From Rodentolepis nana (lineage: Eukaryota > Platyhelminthes > Cestoda > Cyclophyllidea > Hymenolepididae): a stretch of 23,565 nt of DNA. Below, piece by piece: positions 22,264 through 23,565 of this stretch. The notes beneath the pieces were generated by a model, which was not told the origin of the DNA, made no database searches, and saw nothing but the letters and a program-made list of their open reading frames with translations. The translations under genes were made by a program, and so were the position numbers. Location of the stretch: contig UZAE01000433.1 of NCBI GenBank assembly GCA_900617975.1, forward strand, positions 1-23,565, given 5' to 3'. Numbering within the stretch: position 1 is the stretch's first letter; every line of letters starts with the position of its first letter.

Positions 22264-22494
22264 TTAATACTGAATGTAATCATAAATTTCTAATTGCATA
22301 TGCTCCCAATGGTTGATGCTCTTACCTATGCAGAATGAAGACCGAACAATGTTTAGAACTTTTGGCACATTTAGGGCAGATAAATTTGCTTTCATCCAAC
22401 TGAAGTCTTTACTAATAACCACTGATAAGCGAATAATTTCACTTTTCTCAATCTTAAGCCCACATTTTACTGGGATTAACATATAATCTTCCAT
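22264..22494 (-). pseudogene. Probable LINE (non-LTR) reverse-transcriptase fragment, relic
   Basis: A 76-codon minus-strand frame with ATG at 22494. The order of motifs resembles the end of the RT domain of CR1/Jockey-type LINEs: a Lys-Cys string (IPVKCGLKIEKSE) followed by LSVVISKDFSWMKANLSAL and then VPKVLNIVRSSFCIG. This compares with the family pattern L-G-V-x-(4)-D-x-x-W, then K-A-x-x-x-L-x-x-I-x-R-x-F. The upstream palm motifs (YADD-type) and endonuclease are not found nearby, so it would be a short, dead, 5'-truncated or internally decayed copy. The match is from memory of the family pattern, not a search. Confidence 0.4.
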
Positions 22495-23193
22495 TCACTA
22501 AGGTAATTAGAATTTGCCGTGGTACCGTTACTAACTTCCTTTCCGCTTAATGAGATTTTATTGCGATTAGAAGTACACTTTACGAGAAACTAGTGCAGTA
22601 TAAATAACGCCTACTAAACTGTTATTGGACTGTTCTACCACCCACTATATGGTGGAGGGGGGGGGGGAGGGGATGGGGGCCTAGTATCAGAACATCTATG
22701 CTTGGAGGGAAAGGGCCCGAGGCTTCAACCCTTCCCCTTCCCCCCCTCCCTCCTTAGGGCAAAATTAGAACTTTGAGTAAAGTTCAAGGTGATGGAGATA
22801 GGTAAAGAGATGTGTGGTATACTCAAAACGGGGTGAGGGAGTTAGAAGGCTGAGTTAAAGCGACGAAAAACTGACGAGTAATCACCAAGATCACTAGTGG
22901 TTCATTTAGTTTACGCCCCCCACCCCCCACCTATCCACCATAGAGGTGTCAAGTGTAAAAAGCGTAGGGATGTCAATTACTATGTATATTTTTCCTGACA
23001 ACGTAACATTCGATTTTATGCATTTCACCTTATATAGATTTGAAAGAGCGTTAAATTATTTTTCCAAACTAAAGTTCAGGTAATTTTTATGTCAGTTTTC
23101 TCCCATTCTTTTTAAAGCTATTGCTAAAGATATTTCAACATTATTAATTAGAATAACTTTATTTGACCTAGAGGGTTTTGAAAAGAATTAATT

Positions 23194-23202
23194 TTTTTAA
23201 AT
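23194..23202 (+). repeat. Left target-site duplication of element copy 3
   Basis: TTTTTAAAT, repeated at 23520-23528 on the other side of the element. It is low in complexity, so weaker evidence than the copy 2 duplication, but position and length agree. Confidence 0.55.
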
Positions 23203-23519
23203 TTATTTCAAATGGCAGGCGTTATGATAGGTATCATTAGCCCTTTAGTTGACTTCGGGCTTCACAGAAAGGAAGATGAACATCCAAGTGGTAAAAAGTC
23301 GAGAGGAGGAAGAATAATGATTCACAGACGTAAAAGAGACAGACAGACACAAAGGTAGAAAAAGGTGAGGTGAATACTGTGGAATTATTCGAATATGAAA
23401 TGCAATGGGGTCATGGTAGTCTGAAGTCCGAAGTCAACTGCCGGTTGATAGACTTTTTTGCCGTATGAGTATACGTTGCCCAGGGTGCACCACGTGGAGG
23501 TAAGTCTATCGCACACCCC
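23203..23519 (+). mobile_element. Dispersed mobile element, copy 3 (most complete), with target duplications
   Basis: This is the full-length copy, about 317 bp. Its 5' region carries the perfect palindrome ATGATA-GG-TATCAT (23224-23237). The purine-rich body is followed by the 3' module 23447-23510, bounded by GATAGACTT/AAGTCTATC (9 bp), with hairpin CGTAT-GAGT-ATACG (23462-23475) and palindromes GGTGCACC (23484-23491) and CCACGTGG (23490-23497). It ends in CACACCCC. Direct repeats TTTTTAAAT flank it at 23194-23202 and 23520-23528. It is in sense orientation within CDC14 intron 7. Confidence 0.85.
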
Positions 23520-23528
23520 TTTTTAAAT
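23520..23528 (+). repeat. Right target-site duplication of element copy 3
   Basis: TTTTTAAAT directly after the CACACCCC end, matching 23194-23202. Confidence 0.55.
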
Positions 23529-23565
23529 ACTGATGCGGAAAAATTTTTGTGCGACTAAATGTACA

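Larger units (their letters stand above)
20945..23565 (+). other. CDC14 intron 7, incomplete (at least 2.6 kb)
   Basis: It starts with a consensus donor GTAAGA. It contains a decayed minus-strand reading frame (21409-21633), a probable LINE reverse-transcriptase relic (22264-22494, minus), a 29-G homopolymer (22089-22117), G-rich and C-rich tracts (22651-22754), and repeat copy 3 (23203-23519). I looked for the next CDC14 exon (P-loop Gly-Arg-Thr-Gly coding) and did not find it. Confidence 0.7.

Noticed and set aside
1..23565. tRNA, rRNA or CRISPR features
   Set aside because: I found no tRNA B-box in a cloverleaf context, no rRNA-like sequence and no regularly spaced short repeats.

Overview
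The window looks like part of the nuclear genome of a parasitic flatworm. The non-coding DNA is very AT-rich, the genes are intron-rich, and many introns are only 31-41 nt long. Several proteins are clearly metazoan (CCDC40, CoREST, WDR46, CDC14). The size classes of the introns (about 31-41, 67-75 and >600 nt) and the base composition suggest a cestode, perhaps hymenolepid-like. A trematode cannot be excluded from sequence alone. The species call is inference.

Layout, left to right. (1) 1-2541, minus strand: the N-terminal 391 codons of a CCDC40 homologue (ciliary 96-nm ruler protein) in six exons; the rest of the gene lies left of the window. (2) 2542-4682: AT-rich spacer, with a small spliced gene of unknown function at 3638-3954 (minus). 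(3) 4683-6813, minus: a complete CoREST/RCOR homologue in six exons (ELM2, SANT1, long linker, SANT2; 573 aa). (4) 6814-8022: spacer. (5) 8023-11513, minus: a complete WDR46/UTP7 homologue in nine exons (535 aa; nucleolar small-subunit processome). (6) 11514-13343: AT-rich divergent intergenic region. (7) 13344 to beyond the window, plus: a CDC14 dual-specificity phosphatase with seven exons visible. The last visible exon ends just after the catalytic HCK, and the rest of the P-loop lies past the right edge. Its introns are large and hold repeats, long G/C homopolymers and a probable LINE reverse-transcriptase relic.

The most notable unlabelled structure is a short (~310-320 bp) dispersed element present three times in the same orientation (1-309, 16947-17179, 23203-23519). 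Copies 2 and 3 are flanked by 9-10 bp direct repeats that look like target-site duplications, so this is a mobile, non-coding, probably non-autonomous element. It has a palindrome near its 5' end, a roughly 64-bp nested palindromic module near its 3' end, and a near-consensus 5' splice site kept in every copy. Copy 2 has lost exactly 90 bp between two GTG triplets.

The four recognised genes are ordinary housekeeping or ciliary genes with no operon-like logic. Three minus-strand genes plus one small minus-strand gene lie in a row, and CDC14 is transcribed away from them. I see no tRNA, rRNA or CRISPR array. All coordinates and exon joins below were derived by eye from splice sites and reading-frame continuity.
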